From Patescibacteria group bacterium UBA7396 (GTDB lineage Bacteria; Patescibacteriota; Gracilibacteria; BD1-5; UBA6164), in assembly GCA_002470645.1 (NCBI GenBank), contig DKNE01000012.1, forward strand, positions 1 to 23,543: DNA of 23,543 bases. The letters are read 5' to 3'. Below are positions 9,021 to 16,946 of this stretch, in pieces. Both the position numbers and the translations under genes were made by a program. How positions within the stretch are numbered: position 1 is the first letter of the stretch; each line of letters starts with the position of its first letter. The notes under the pieces were generated by a model that was not told where the DNA came from, searched no databases, and saw only the letters and a program-made list of their open reading frames with translations.

Positions 9021-10574
9021 ATGGTAAACATGAAAAAAAGATTTTTAATTATTTGTACATTTTGTATTTATTTTTTACTTTCATCTTGAGTAAATGCAAG
9101 TTTGTTTGATGATATTTTTAATCCTAATAAAACTTTTGTTGTTCCAGAAGTATCAATAGATGTTAAAAAACCAACATCAATATGATATCAAAATCTAAAA
9201 TTGATTGAAGCTCAATTTGAAAAAATAAAGAAAAAATTAGAAAGATTTGGTCCTTCTAAAAAGAAAGAAATTTATAATCAAGCATCAAAAAATATTACAA
9301 CTCTCGTAAAAACAAGAACTGATAAAATAGAAAAAGATGCTCTTAATTATTTAAATACTCTTGTAAAAAAAGAAATAAATAGTTTAAATAACTCTGAGGC
9401 AACTCTTAATGAATTATTTGGAATAAAAGAAAATGAATGTATAGAATGATATGTTTATAAAAATAATGATTGTATTAAAGATAATTCAAGTAGTAACTCT
9501 TCATCTTCAAATTCTTCAACTCAATCAAATAGAAAAACATGTTCTGTAAGTAACGGATATTGATATCAATATTGGGATGGATACAGTTGGGGAAATTGTA
9601 ATATTATACAATGTAATGAATGATATTATATTTCAAATAATTCTTGTATAAGAAATAATTCTTGGAATAATAATTGTTATAATTCATATTGTGACTCATC
9701 GTATCAAACAAGATACTGTGCTATATCAAATGGAAGATGAGTTCAAACTTGGAATGGAAGCTATTGGGGGTCTTGTTATGCTGAATCTTGTAATTCAGGG
9801 TATTATCTCTCTTGAGGTTCTTGTATAAAAGAATATTTATATTGTTGAGAAAATCAACATTATGAATCTGGAAGCTGTATTTCAAATACTCGCTCTTGCT
9901 CTGTTTCTAACTGATACGGTAGACAAACTTGGAATGGAAGTTATTGGGGATCTTGTTATGCTGAATCTTGTAATTCAGGGTATTATCTCTCTTGAGGTTC
10001 TTGTGTAAGAAATAACTACTCTGACTCTTGTTCTTCAAATCAGCATTGGGAAAATTGATACTGTGTTTCAAATACTCGTTCTTGCTCTGTTTCTAACTGA
10101 TATGGTAGACAAACTTGGAATGGAAGTTATTGGGGGTCTTGTTATGCCGAATCTTGTAATTCAGGATATTATCTCTCTTGAGGTTCTTGTGTAAGAAATA
10201 ACTACTCTGACTCTTGTTCTTCAAATCAGCATTGGGAAAATTGATACTGTGTTTCAAATACTCGTTCTTGCTCTGTTTCTAACTGATACGGTAGACAAAC
10301 TTGGAATGGAAGTTATTGGGGGTCTTGTTATGCCGAATCTTGTAATTCAGGATATTATCTCTCTTGAAATTCTTGTGTAAGAAATAACTACTCTGACTCT
10401 TGCTCTTCAAATCAACATTATGAAAATTGACAATGTATTTCAAATACAAGAACTTGTAATATAGCAAATTGAATATGAAAAGAAACTTGGCTTGGAAATT
10501 ATTGGTGAATGTGTTATTTACAATCTTGTAATTCTGGGTACTATATATTTGCAAATGCTTGTGTAAGTTACTAA
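9021..10574 (+). CDS. Secreted Cys/Gly/Trp-rich tandem-repeat protein
   Basis: The 517-residue protein starts with a signal peptide (RFLIICTFCIYFLLSSGVNA, probable cleavage after VNA); an in-frame ATG at 9030 is an equally good start. Residues about 55-135 are a Lys/Glu-rich helical, coiled-coil-like region, then a Ser/Asn linker (about 150-172). The rest is six Cys-rich units: one degenerate at about residue 182, then at 241, 301, 363, 425 and 487. A full unit contains NGYGRQTWNGSYWGSC, SCNSGYYLSGGSC and further Cys, six Cys per 62 residues. Similar CNxGYY...C units occur in surface proteins of many CPR bacteria; function unknown, adhesion is inferred. No anchor or membrane segment is seen at the C-terminus (ANACVSY). 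Gly is often TGA. The repeats are nearly identical in DNA (see repeat entry). Confidence 0.85.
9564..10562 (+). repeat. Six in-frame tandem units, the last full ones 186 bp and nearly identical
   Basis: Equivalent points of the units are at 9564, 9741, 9921, 10107, 10293 and 10479, so the steps are 177, 180, 186, 186 and 186 bases. The units 9921-10106 and 10107-10292 differ at only four positions that I can find, all third-codon and silent. The first and last units are diverged. This pattern indicates recent unit duplication or gene conversion; unit number may vary between strains, or the assembly may have collapsed or expanded copies. Confidence 0.9.
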
Positions 10575-10578
10575 TACC

Positions 10579-10626
10579 AATAAGAATGGAGAAGAAAATA
10601 TTTTTCTATCCATTCTTATTTTTTTT
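10579..10626 (+). terminator. Hairpin terminator after the repeat protein gene
   Basis: AATAAGAATGGA (10579-10590) pairs perfectly with TCCATTCTTATT (10609-10620) around an 18-base loop and is followed by six T. It isolates the repeat gene from the tRNA promoter. Confidence 0.85.
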
Positions 10627-10636
10627 AGAAAAAAAT

Positions 10637-10664
10637 TTGACTAAAAAAGAGTTTTTTATATAAT
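10637..10664 (+). promoter_or_regulatory. Strong sigma70-type promoter for tRNA-Gly(UCA)
   Basis: TTGACT (10637-10642), 16-base spacer and a perfect TATAAT (10659-10664), closest to consensus in the window. The start would be near 10671, leaving a leader of roughly ten bases. A GC-rich discriminator (TTGGGGC) follows the -10, as often seen at stable-RNA promoters. Confidence 0.85.
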
Positions 10665-10681
10665 TGGGGCACATTCAATTT

Positions 10682-10760
10682 GCGAGGGTAACATAAAAGA
10701 GTGAGTGTACTAAGGCTTCAACCCTTGGGTGTGCCAGTTCAAACCTGGTCCCTCGCTCCA
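10682..10760 (+). tRNA. tRNA-Gly with UCA anticodon, decodes UGA as glycine
   Basis: A complete cloverleaf can be drawn. The acceptor GCGAGGG (10682-10688) pairs with CCCTCGC (10750-10756), then discriminator T and encoded CCA. The D-stem is ACAT/GTGT with an unusual 10-base loop lacking the normal GG pair. The anticodon stem TAAGG/CCTTG (extendable by one C-G pair) holds the loop CTTCAAC, so the anticodon at 10718-10720 is TCA. The variable loop is 5 bases; the T-arm is GCCAG-TTCAAAC-CTGGT. G1-C72, C2-G71 and U73 are the known bacterial glycyl-tRNA identity elements, so glycine charging is expected rather than tryptophan or selenocysteine. It is transcribed alone, from its own promoter to its own terminator. 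Confidence 0.95.
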
Positions 10761-10772
10761 TAATGAAATGTA

Positions 10773-10802
10773 AAAAAAGTATGAATTAATTCATACTTTT
10801 TT
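10773..10802. terminator. Bidirectional terminator between tRNA-Gly(UCA) and ruvC
   Basis: A perfect inverted repeat: AAAAAAGTATGAATT (10773-10787) and its complement (10788-10802). T-runs lie on both strands. The ruvC stop (10801-10803) overlaps its end. Confidence 0.85.
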
Positions 10803-11268
10803 ATTTTTTTAAAATTCACATATAAGCAAGTCCAATTGCATCAGCTGCATCATCTGGTTTAGGGATTTCTGAAAGTCAAAAAAATATCTTTATAGCATTT
10901 TGGAGTTGAATTTTATTTGCTTTCCCATTTCAACAAATAGCAGATTTTAGCTCAAGAGGAGTATACTCTAAAACTTCAATATTTTTTACTGCAAAAGTAT
11001 ACATAACCATTCCCCTTACTTGTGCTACATCAATTCCAGTTTTTAGATTAGTAGTAAAAAAAAGTTTTTCAATCACTACTCTATTTGGACTATATTTTTC
11101 AATCAAAAAAGATAAATCTCTTGCAATTTCTAAAATTTTTTCTTTTAATGGTATTTTAGGTAATGTTGAAATTATACCATAATCAAGTAAAATTTTTTGA
11201 TTTCATTTTTTTTCTACCACAGCATATCAAACGGTAGTAGTTCATGGATCTATTCCTATTACTATCAT
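10801..11268 (-). CDS. ruvC: Crossover junction endodeoxyribonuclease RuvC
   Basis: The 155-residue protein matches RuvC, the homodimeric resolvase that cuts Holliday junctions made mobile by RuvAB. It begins with MIVIGIDPGTTTVGYAVVE (catalytic Asp7); RVVIEKLFF carries the second acidic residue; the C-terminal KPDDAADAIGLAY motif carries the final Asp pair. The Gly of DPGTT and of VGYA are TGA. The final TGA in the codons after LAYM is also read as Gly, so the protein continues to ILKK and ends at a TAA in the terminator hairpin; with the standard code it would stop after LAYM. Confidence 0.94.
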
Positions 11269-11329
11269 ACACTAAAAATATTAAATATTCCCTTTGATGA
11301 TATAAAAAAAACTTTTTTTCACAAATATT

Positions 11330-11357
11330 TTGACAAAAAAGAAAAAAGAAATAAAAT
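11330..11357 (+). promoter_or_regulatory. Promoter for the azoreductase-like gene
   Basis: A perfect TTGACA (11330-11335), 16-base spacer and TAAAAT (11352-11357). The leader to the ATG at 11400 would be about 36 bases. The rest of the 131-base gap from ruvC (11269-11399) is A/T-rich with no other recognisable feature. Confidence 0.6.
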
Positions 11358-11399
11358 TACTATACTTTTTATAGTTTATTTATTAATAAAAACAAATAT

Positions 11400-11992
11400 A
11401 TGAAAACATTACATATTATAGCTTCTCCAAGATGAGAAAGATCAAAATCAAGACATTTAGGAGAATTTGTATCGAGTAAATTAGGATGAGAAGTTATAAC
11501 TCTTGACTTATATGCTTCAGAAGTTCCGTATATCACAAATAATATTATTGCTTATAATTATGGATTTTTTGACTATGCAAATCTCAGTGATGCTGAGAAA
11601 AAAATTGCTGATGTACAAAAAAATATATTGAACAATTAAAATCAGTTGATAATATTGTTGTTTCAGCTCCATTATGGAATTTTGGAATGCCTGCTATTTT
11701 AAAATGATATATTGATTTAGTAGTAAAAGTTGGAGAAACGTTTACATCTTCAGAAGGTAATATGACTTGATTACTTACAAATATTAAAAATTTCTATATA
11801 GTAACAGCAAAAGGTTGAGTATATGCTGAAACTGCTTGGGAACATATTGAAACCTTAGAAGCAAATATAAAACAAGCTTTTGCTTTTATGGGAGTAAATA
11901 ATCCAAAAATATTAAGAGTAGAATGAACTAATGCTAAAGATGAAGCAACCCTTGAATCTGAGATTGAAAATATAAAAAATACTTTAGTATAA
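11400..11992 (+). pseudogene. FMN-dependent NADH-azoreductase-like flavoprotein, interrupted by a frameshift
   Basis: The first part (11400-11639) reads MKTLHIIASPRGERSKSRHL, the FMN-phosphate loop of AzoR/flavodoxin-fold quinone reductases, to DVQKNILNN and then TAA. The second part continues in another frame from about 11617-11623 to the TAA at 11990-11992: KYIEQLKSVDNIVVSAPLWNFGMPAILKGYID, the FMN-isoalloxazine motif region, then FYIVTAKGG and a normal C-terminus. Joined, they give a full-length protein of about 197 residues. The break is at a run of seven A (11617-11623); one more A, or a -1 slip, restores the frame. Both halves are well conserved, so this may be a sequencing/assembly error, a fresh mutation, or slippage during expression. 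AzoR enzymes reduce quinones and azo compounds with NADH. Confidence 0.82.
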
Positions 11993-11993
11993 T

Positions 11994-12027
11994 AAAAAAA
12001 TAAGTGGTAAAAACCACTTATTTTTTT
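11994..12027. terminator. Bidirectional terminator between the azoreductase-like gene and the HD hydrolase gene
   Basis: AAAAAAATAAGTGGT (11994-12008) pairs with its complement (12013-12027) around a 4-base A loop. The stop codon of the minus-strand gene (12018-12020) lies in the right arm. Confidence 0.85.
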
Positions 12028-13301
12028 ATTACATTTTCTACTCATTTTACTGTTTTAAGAAAAATATTCTCTTTTAAAAATAATTTTAATTTCTCTATTT
12101 CAAAAAGTAAAAAAGAATAAAATTCTGTCCCCTTTATAATATCAAATTCTCTAGCAATACCCAAAAAAAATTTTTGAGTTTCTACTAATTTCCTTTCTGC
12201 TTTCACAATATTATTTGAAGTTGGATATTTATAAGCTTCTGTTGTTCTTAAATTATCTATTCTATCCCAAAATTTGACTTCTAATGCTGAAAGAGCAACA
12301 TCTCGAATTTCATCTGGATTCAGTCTAATCCTCAAATTTGGATGAGAAGATATAGAAAGTGCATAATTGAAAAATGCATTCAATGATGGTGTTGCATCTG
12401 ATACAATATAATCATAATTATTTTTAGTAGGAAGCATATGAGAAAAATATTCACTATTTCTTTGTCATTTGTATTTTTTTACCAACCCTTGAAATAGTTC
12501 TAAAGCGTACCTTTGGTCAAAATTTATTTTTTCTGGACTATATTTTTTCAAATGATATATTTCATCACTAATCAATCATTTTGAATTTAAAATTCCTGTA
12601 TCATCTATTATTTGAAATAATTCAAAATCATTTTTTGAACGAAGCCACATTTGTTCTATATCTCATTCCTCCTGTGTAATTTTTTCAGGAGAAAACAGTC
12701 TTTTTTCTAAATATTCTTGAGATAAAAAAGTTCCTTTAGTATTTAATATATTTGATAATTCTAAAAGATTCTCTTCTGCTAGAGTAGGTGGAGTATAACT
12801 GCTTGATGATAAAAAATCCTTCAAAGGTCTTTTACTAATAAGTAAAACTCATAAAGCTACCTCTACTCAATAATCCTCTTTTAATCATCAAAATGTTTTA
12901 TTAGTATCTTCAATAATATCATGTAAAATAGCTATTAAAACTTTTCTAATTGATGGATTCTTAGTTGACTGTATCAAATACTGCATAACTCTCACTCAAT
13001 GGTCAAAATACCTTCATCAAAGATTTCTTTCAATATCTTGAAATTTATATTTTGCTAACTCATATCATGTAGTAAAAGCCTGAAGCGATTTTTCTATTCT
13101 ATCTTCTGGCATTCATGAACCTTCAAAAATATGCTCTCTGATTTGCTTCCAAAAAGTTTCAACTTGCCTTTCAATAGACCAGTTTCTGATATCATTAAAC
13201 TCAACAAAGGCAGGATTTATTTTAATACCACCTTGCTGCGAGTCAATCAAAAGTAAGTCAGGACAATTTTTCATAAAAAATAAATATGTATAAGGTATCA
13301 T
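12018..13301 (-). CDS. RelA/SpoT-type HD-domain protein, hydrolase part only, with a long insertion
   Basis: The 427-residue protein contains the two halves of a (p)ppGpp-hydrolase-type HD domain. The first half has RYFDHGVRVMQYL (His101) and LHDIIEDTNKTF (His127-Asp128, Glu-Asp), followed by a GVEVALGVLLISK segment. The second half, KFWDRIDNLRTT (343-352) and the later KLVETQKFFLGIAREFDI, resembles the KLADRLHNMRTL...ARETL..FAPIA region of SpoT. About 200 residues of unrecognised sequence separate the halves, far more than usual. No synthetase, TGS or ACT domain follows. It could degrade (p)ppGpp or a related nucleotide; that is inference. An internal CGA codon lies at 12303-12305. A second in-frame ATG (13274) is an alternative start, because the ATG at 13301 lies in the loop of a hairpin. 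Confidence 0.72.
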
Positions 13302-13318
13302 TATACATATTTATTTTT
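13276..13318 (-). promoter_or_regulatory. 17-bp inverted repeat surrounding the annotated start of the HD hydrolase gene
   Basis: The arms 13276-13292 and 13302-13318 are perfect complements (core ATGTATA/TATACAT) with a 9-base loop that contains the ATG at 13299-13301. Read on the minus strand it lies 18 bases after the rlmE stop and ends in TTATTTTT, so it may terminate rlmE transcripts. It may also mask the start codon. Confidence 0.65.
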
Positions 13319-13336
13319 GAAATCAAATTTTATTTT

Positions 13337-14020
13337 CTATTTTTTCCCTAAACAAACAACATATTCTTCATGTGAACTATCACGACAAGCCAAAGGTTTA
13401 TAAGTTTTCATATCAGTAAATCTTTTTTTCACTTGCATTACTAAATCATTAAAATCTTCTCATTTAAAGACTTTTAGAATCATATTTCCACCTTTTTTTA
13501 GAAATTTATCACTAAACTCACAAATAGCAATATTCAGTTCAACAGAAGCATATTGGTCTACATCAAAAACTCCACTTGTATTTGGTGCGATATCAGAAGT
13601 AATAATATCAAATATATGATTTTCTGGAAGAATTTTATCAAGTTCACCGGTCAGTTTTTCATAATCAAAAATATCACACTGAATTGTTTTTACATTTGGA
13701 TATCATAGTGGTTCAATTGCTTTTAAATCAACTCACACGATGAGATTATCTTTATTTACTATCGCTCTGATAGCTTGTAAAAAACTTCCTGGTGCTGCTC
13801 AAATGTCGATAACGGAAAAATCAGGTTGTATCAAATCAAATCTCTGTTGAATCTCTAAAAGCTTATACACACTTCTTGCTCTATATCAAGCTTTTTTTGC
13901 TTTTTGGAAATATTCATCCTGTACTACATAATTTCCTCTTTGTACTTTCTTTTTTCTATGAAATCATGTTTTTTGAGATGGTCATTTTTGTCTATTTTCT
14001 ATTCTATTTTTTTTTGCCAT
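13337..14020 (-). CDS. rlmE: 23S rRNA 2'-O-ribose methyltransferase RlmE (FtsJ/RrmJ)
   Basis: The 227-residue protein is an FtsJ-family SAM-dependent methyltransferase, which methylates U2552 of 23S rRNA in E. coli. A basic N-terminal tail (residues 1-30) precedes RARSVYKL (Lys53), the SAM motif VIDIGAAPGSFLQA (70-83), TSDIAPN (Asp143) and ILKVFKGEDF (Lys183); Glu217 or Glu218 (SSHEEYV) completes the K-D-K-E catalytic set. Several Gly are TGA. The stop is TAG, one of only two in the window. It starts 4 bases after the stop of the upstream hydrolase-peptidase gene, so the two are probably cotranscribed. Confidence 0.94.
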
Positions 14021-14024
14021 ACGT

Positions 14025-15521
14025 TTATTTTTTTAAAATATAATTATTATAAAACTCTCAAAATGAAATATTTTTTTCCCATAAATATGTTGCAAAATCA
14101 ATTCCTACATATCTCCAATGCCAAGGTTCTACAGCATATCAATCTATTTGCTTTCACTTTTGATATGAATTATTAAATCCATATCTGTATGCATTTTGTT
14201 GCATCCAAGAAAAGTATTTTCTTAAGTCTTCTTTTTGTAAAAATTCACTTTCAGTGCTAGCCTCAAACATATCAAAAGCAAGTCATGTTTGATGCTCAGA
14301 ATAACCAGCTTTTGCACAAAATATATCACTGCATCCTCATGATTTAATTCCAACTTGATACACATAGCTTCTGTATGCACTTATTACCTTTAAGGGGACT
14401 CAAAATGTTTTATGAAAATCTTTTGCTAATATATCTAAATAAGTTTTTGCGCCTTGTCTCAAGGTTTGATTTCCTTTCACATCTTGTAGATATTCTGAGG
14501 AAATTTTCACTAAATCATCTGGCTCATAATCAATTTTTTGAAAAGAATTCTCAGGAGAAACATATTTTGTGACAGAATTATCAGTTAAAAAATCTTGTGA
14601 GAAAAAAGATAATTCTTGCTCTTTTTTTTGATTTTCTTGTTGTAATAATTGTATTTTTTCTTGATTTAAAATCATATATTGAAAATCAAGAGGATTATCT
14701 GATATAAATTGAGTAAAAATATTTTTTAATATTCCCCCATAATTATCAATAATTCAATTATGCCCATAATCATCAATTTCTATAAATGATTTCTCTCAAG
14801 CATAATTTTCAAAAACTTGTTTTCATTGAGAAAATGGAACAATAAAATCATTATTTCCATGAATAATAAGAGCTGGCTTAGAAAAATTTTTTACCACTTC
14901 AGAAGTAATATAAGAGTTTTCCATAAAAAATAACTTTTGTGGTGGAATATTAAAAAACCATCTTTTTCACATATCATATCTCGAAGCAAAAGGTGACACT
15001 AAAACTATCTTTAAAAAATCATTTTTTGACGCAAAATCAACAGCAACAGCTGTTCCAACACTATATCACCAAATAATAAGATGTTCATTTTGAATATTTT
15101 TTTCTTTTTTTATATATTCAAAAAAGTCCTTTGAAAATTCTCATACTTTCTCTATTTCTGGCATTCAAGTAGATTTTCCATATCACGGATAGTCAAAAGC
15201 AAAGACACTATATCATAAATCATGAATGTATTTTATTTCACTGTAAAAATATGGTAAAGGTCATCCATTTCAATGAAAATAGTACACCGTTTCATTTTTT
15301 GTTCCTGAAAGATAAAGTCCATTAATATTTTCTCAAGAATTCGATATAATATTTATTTCTTCAAAATCTAAGTTTTTTTCTTCATATCATACTACATCCT
15401 GAATATTTGCTTGCATTCAAGGAAATGTAGAAAGTGTTTGTATTTTTTCTGCTTGGAAGAAGAAAAATCAATATATAATACTCAAAAAAAGAAAAAAAAT
15501 TATTGTTTTTTTGTATTTCAT
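14025..15521 (-). CDS. Fusion of an alpha/beta-hydrolase and a VanY-type D,D-carboxypeptidase
   Basis: The 498-residue protein begins with a membrane anchor or signal segment (TIIFFLFLSIIYGFFFF). Residues about 60-270 are an alpha/beta-hydrolase: HGNGGPLPYFY oxyanion region, AFDYPGYGKSTG, nucleophile elbow GYSVGTAV (Ser154), HGNNDFIVP (Asp) and DDYGHN (His). A Gln/Glu-rich helical linker (about 280-305) leads to a peptidase M15B/VanY domain: KVISAYRSY, GYSEHQTGLAFD (His410, Asp417) and EPWHWRYVG (Glu465, His468), the complete zinc and catalytic set for removing the terminal D-Ala of peptidoglycan stem peptides. Family knowledge supports an extracytoplasmic wall-modifying role; the hydrolase substrate is unknown. 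The reading frame is continuous, so the fusion is not an assembly effect visible here. Confidence 0.88.
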
Positions 15522-15672
15522 AGTCACATAGTTATATACCACATAATAATGTTTTTAACAGAAAAGTAAACTCTAAAGTTGATTTTTATTTTTTTTGATT
15601 AAAGTAGTTTAAATTTTTGCATTCTTACAAATTAAATGGTAAAATTTTCTATATATAATAAAATAGTTATTT
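15522..15672. other. Divergent intergenic region with a plus-strand -10 element
   Basis: This 151-base AT-rich gap separates divergent genes. A perfect TATAAT at 15654-15659 is suitably placed for the plus-strand gene at 15673 (leader about 7-10 bases) but no good -35 is seen. No clear minus-strand promoter was found. Confidence 0.45.
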
Positions 15673-16863
15673 ATGATTCTAGAAAATGGAATACATCCTT
15701 GAGAAAATAAGAACTCTCATACGTGAAAAGTAGGACAAGCCCTATGAGAAACAAAAAATGAAGTAGATACAATATTGAATTCATCTTATGAAATAATTGC
15801 TCAAGAATTAAAAATTTTAGAAAAAACTCAAAAATGATTTTCTTTTAAAGAAAACACACTCCAAGCTTTTTTTAAAAAATATCCTGATATATCAGTATGA
15901 GACTTTAAATTATTTTTCTTAAATGGCACTTATAATAAAAATATATTTATGTGTTCTGAAGAAATCATAGAATTATTAGATATAAATGAAATAAATGCTT
16001 GAGATGATATTATTGAATATGTAATAAAAAAACTCTCTCTTTCACATAAAGATTTTGAAGAAAAGGTAGTATGAAAAATTGATACTTTAACTTTTCCAAA
16101 TCTAGCAGCTGGCGATGTAGCACAGTGATATTTTTTCGAAAAATTAAAAACACTTCTTCCTGGAACTCAAATTATTTTTTGAGATATGGTTGAGATAAAA
16201 AGTCATTTTTGAAAAAATCAATTTAATTGTAATAGTGTGGATTTTATTGATTTGATGTGAAATGGTCTTTTTAATACATGTTTATTAAAACTCTTAAAAA
16301 CCCCTCCAGTTCAAGAAAAAATTGATGAGCTCAACACATTATTTTCGCAAATAGAAAAAGATATATTTATTTGAGGAAGTAGTTTTAATATTCCTTTCAA
16401 TATTCCTGAGAGTTTATATTGAATATCAATGCCAAAAATGTCACTACAACCATGAAAAAAACCTACATTAACAAAAAATGGAATACTTATGCATTCTATG
16501 TGATACCTAAATTCTGCTTATTATACAGATAAAATAAAAGGATCTTTTGTATCATGAAGTCATAATATTGCAGAACCTATGCACGCAGGAAAATTAACAG
16601 TAATTAACAATGACCCAACCAATAGATATAATCACAACTGGCTTATTTCTTATTTTTGAGAAAAGTGTAAATTACTTTTATATATAGACTGAAATCAAGA
16701 TGAAATTCAAGATAATGTAAATAATTTTCTTGAAATTCCCCAAGAGGAACTCAAAGAAAGATATAAAAAATTTCAAGAAGTATATGCTTCACAAATACAA
16801 CCTCTCGTCTATGGAATATTTTATTTATTCATGAAAAAAAATTTCCCCTCATTTATAAAATAA
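15673..16863 (+). CDS. Conserved protein, possibly a GT-B glycosyltransferase
   Basis: I do not recognise this 396-residue protein with confidence. It has no signal peptide or membrane segment. The segment GSFVSGSHNIAEPMHAGKL, followed by VINNDPTNRYNHNWL, resembles the nucleotide-sugar-binding C-terminal motif of GT-B enzymes such as Kdo transferase (GGHNPLEP...GKPVI...N), and FPNLAAGDVAQGYFFEKL near residues 137-154 may be an acceptor-side Gly-rich loop. A Kdo-transferase role as such is unlikely to be safe to assign. TGA-Gly is frequent. It stands alone between its own -10 box and a hairpin. Confidence is high that it is a gene and low for its function. Confidence 0.6.
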
Positions 16864-16881
16864 AAACTTTAAAAAGTTTTT
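16862..16881 (+). terminator. Hairpin terminator after the glycosyltransferase-like gene
   Basis: AAAAACTTT (16862-16870) and AAAGTTTTT (16873-16881) pair and are followed by ATTTTTT. The stem has a single G-C pair, so it is weak. Confidence 0.6.
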
Positions 16882-16946
16882 ATTTTTTCTTGCTTTTCAT
16901 AAAAATCATTATACATTATAAAAAAATACTTCTTAAAATATATTCT

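Noticed and set aside
10279..10554. Minus-strand open frame inside the repeat gene
   Set aside because: It is an antisense shadow of the repeats, no family similarity and no start signals.
9564..10562. CRISPR array suggested by regular direct repeats
   Set aside because: Units are 186 bp, adjacent without unique spacers, in frame and coding for conserved Cys/Gly residues.
10682..10760. Selenocysteine or Trp tRNA (UCA anticodon)
   Set aside because: The length and arms are those of a normal elongator tRNA with a 5-base variable loop, not the long arms of tRNA-Sec; identity elements fit Gly, and genes show Gly at TGA.
15673..16863. Kdo transferase (waaA) assignment
   Set aside because: Only one short C-terminal motif resembles GT-B enzymes; the acceptor domain and the rest are not recognisable, and lipopolysaccharide is not expected in this group.
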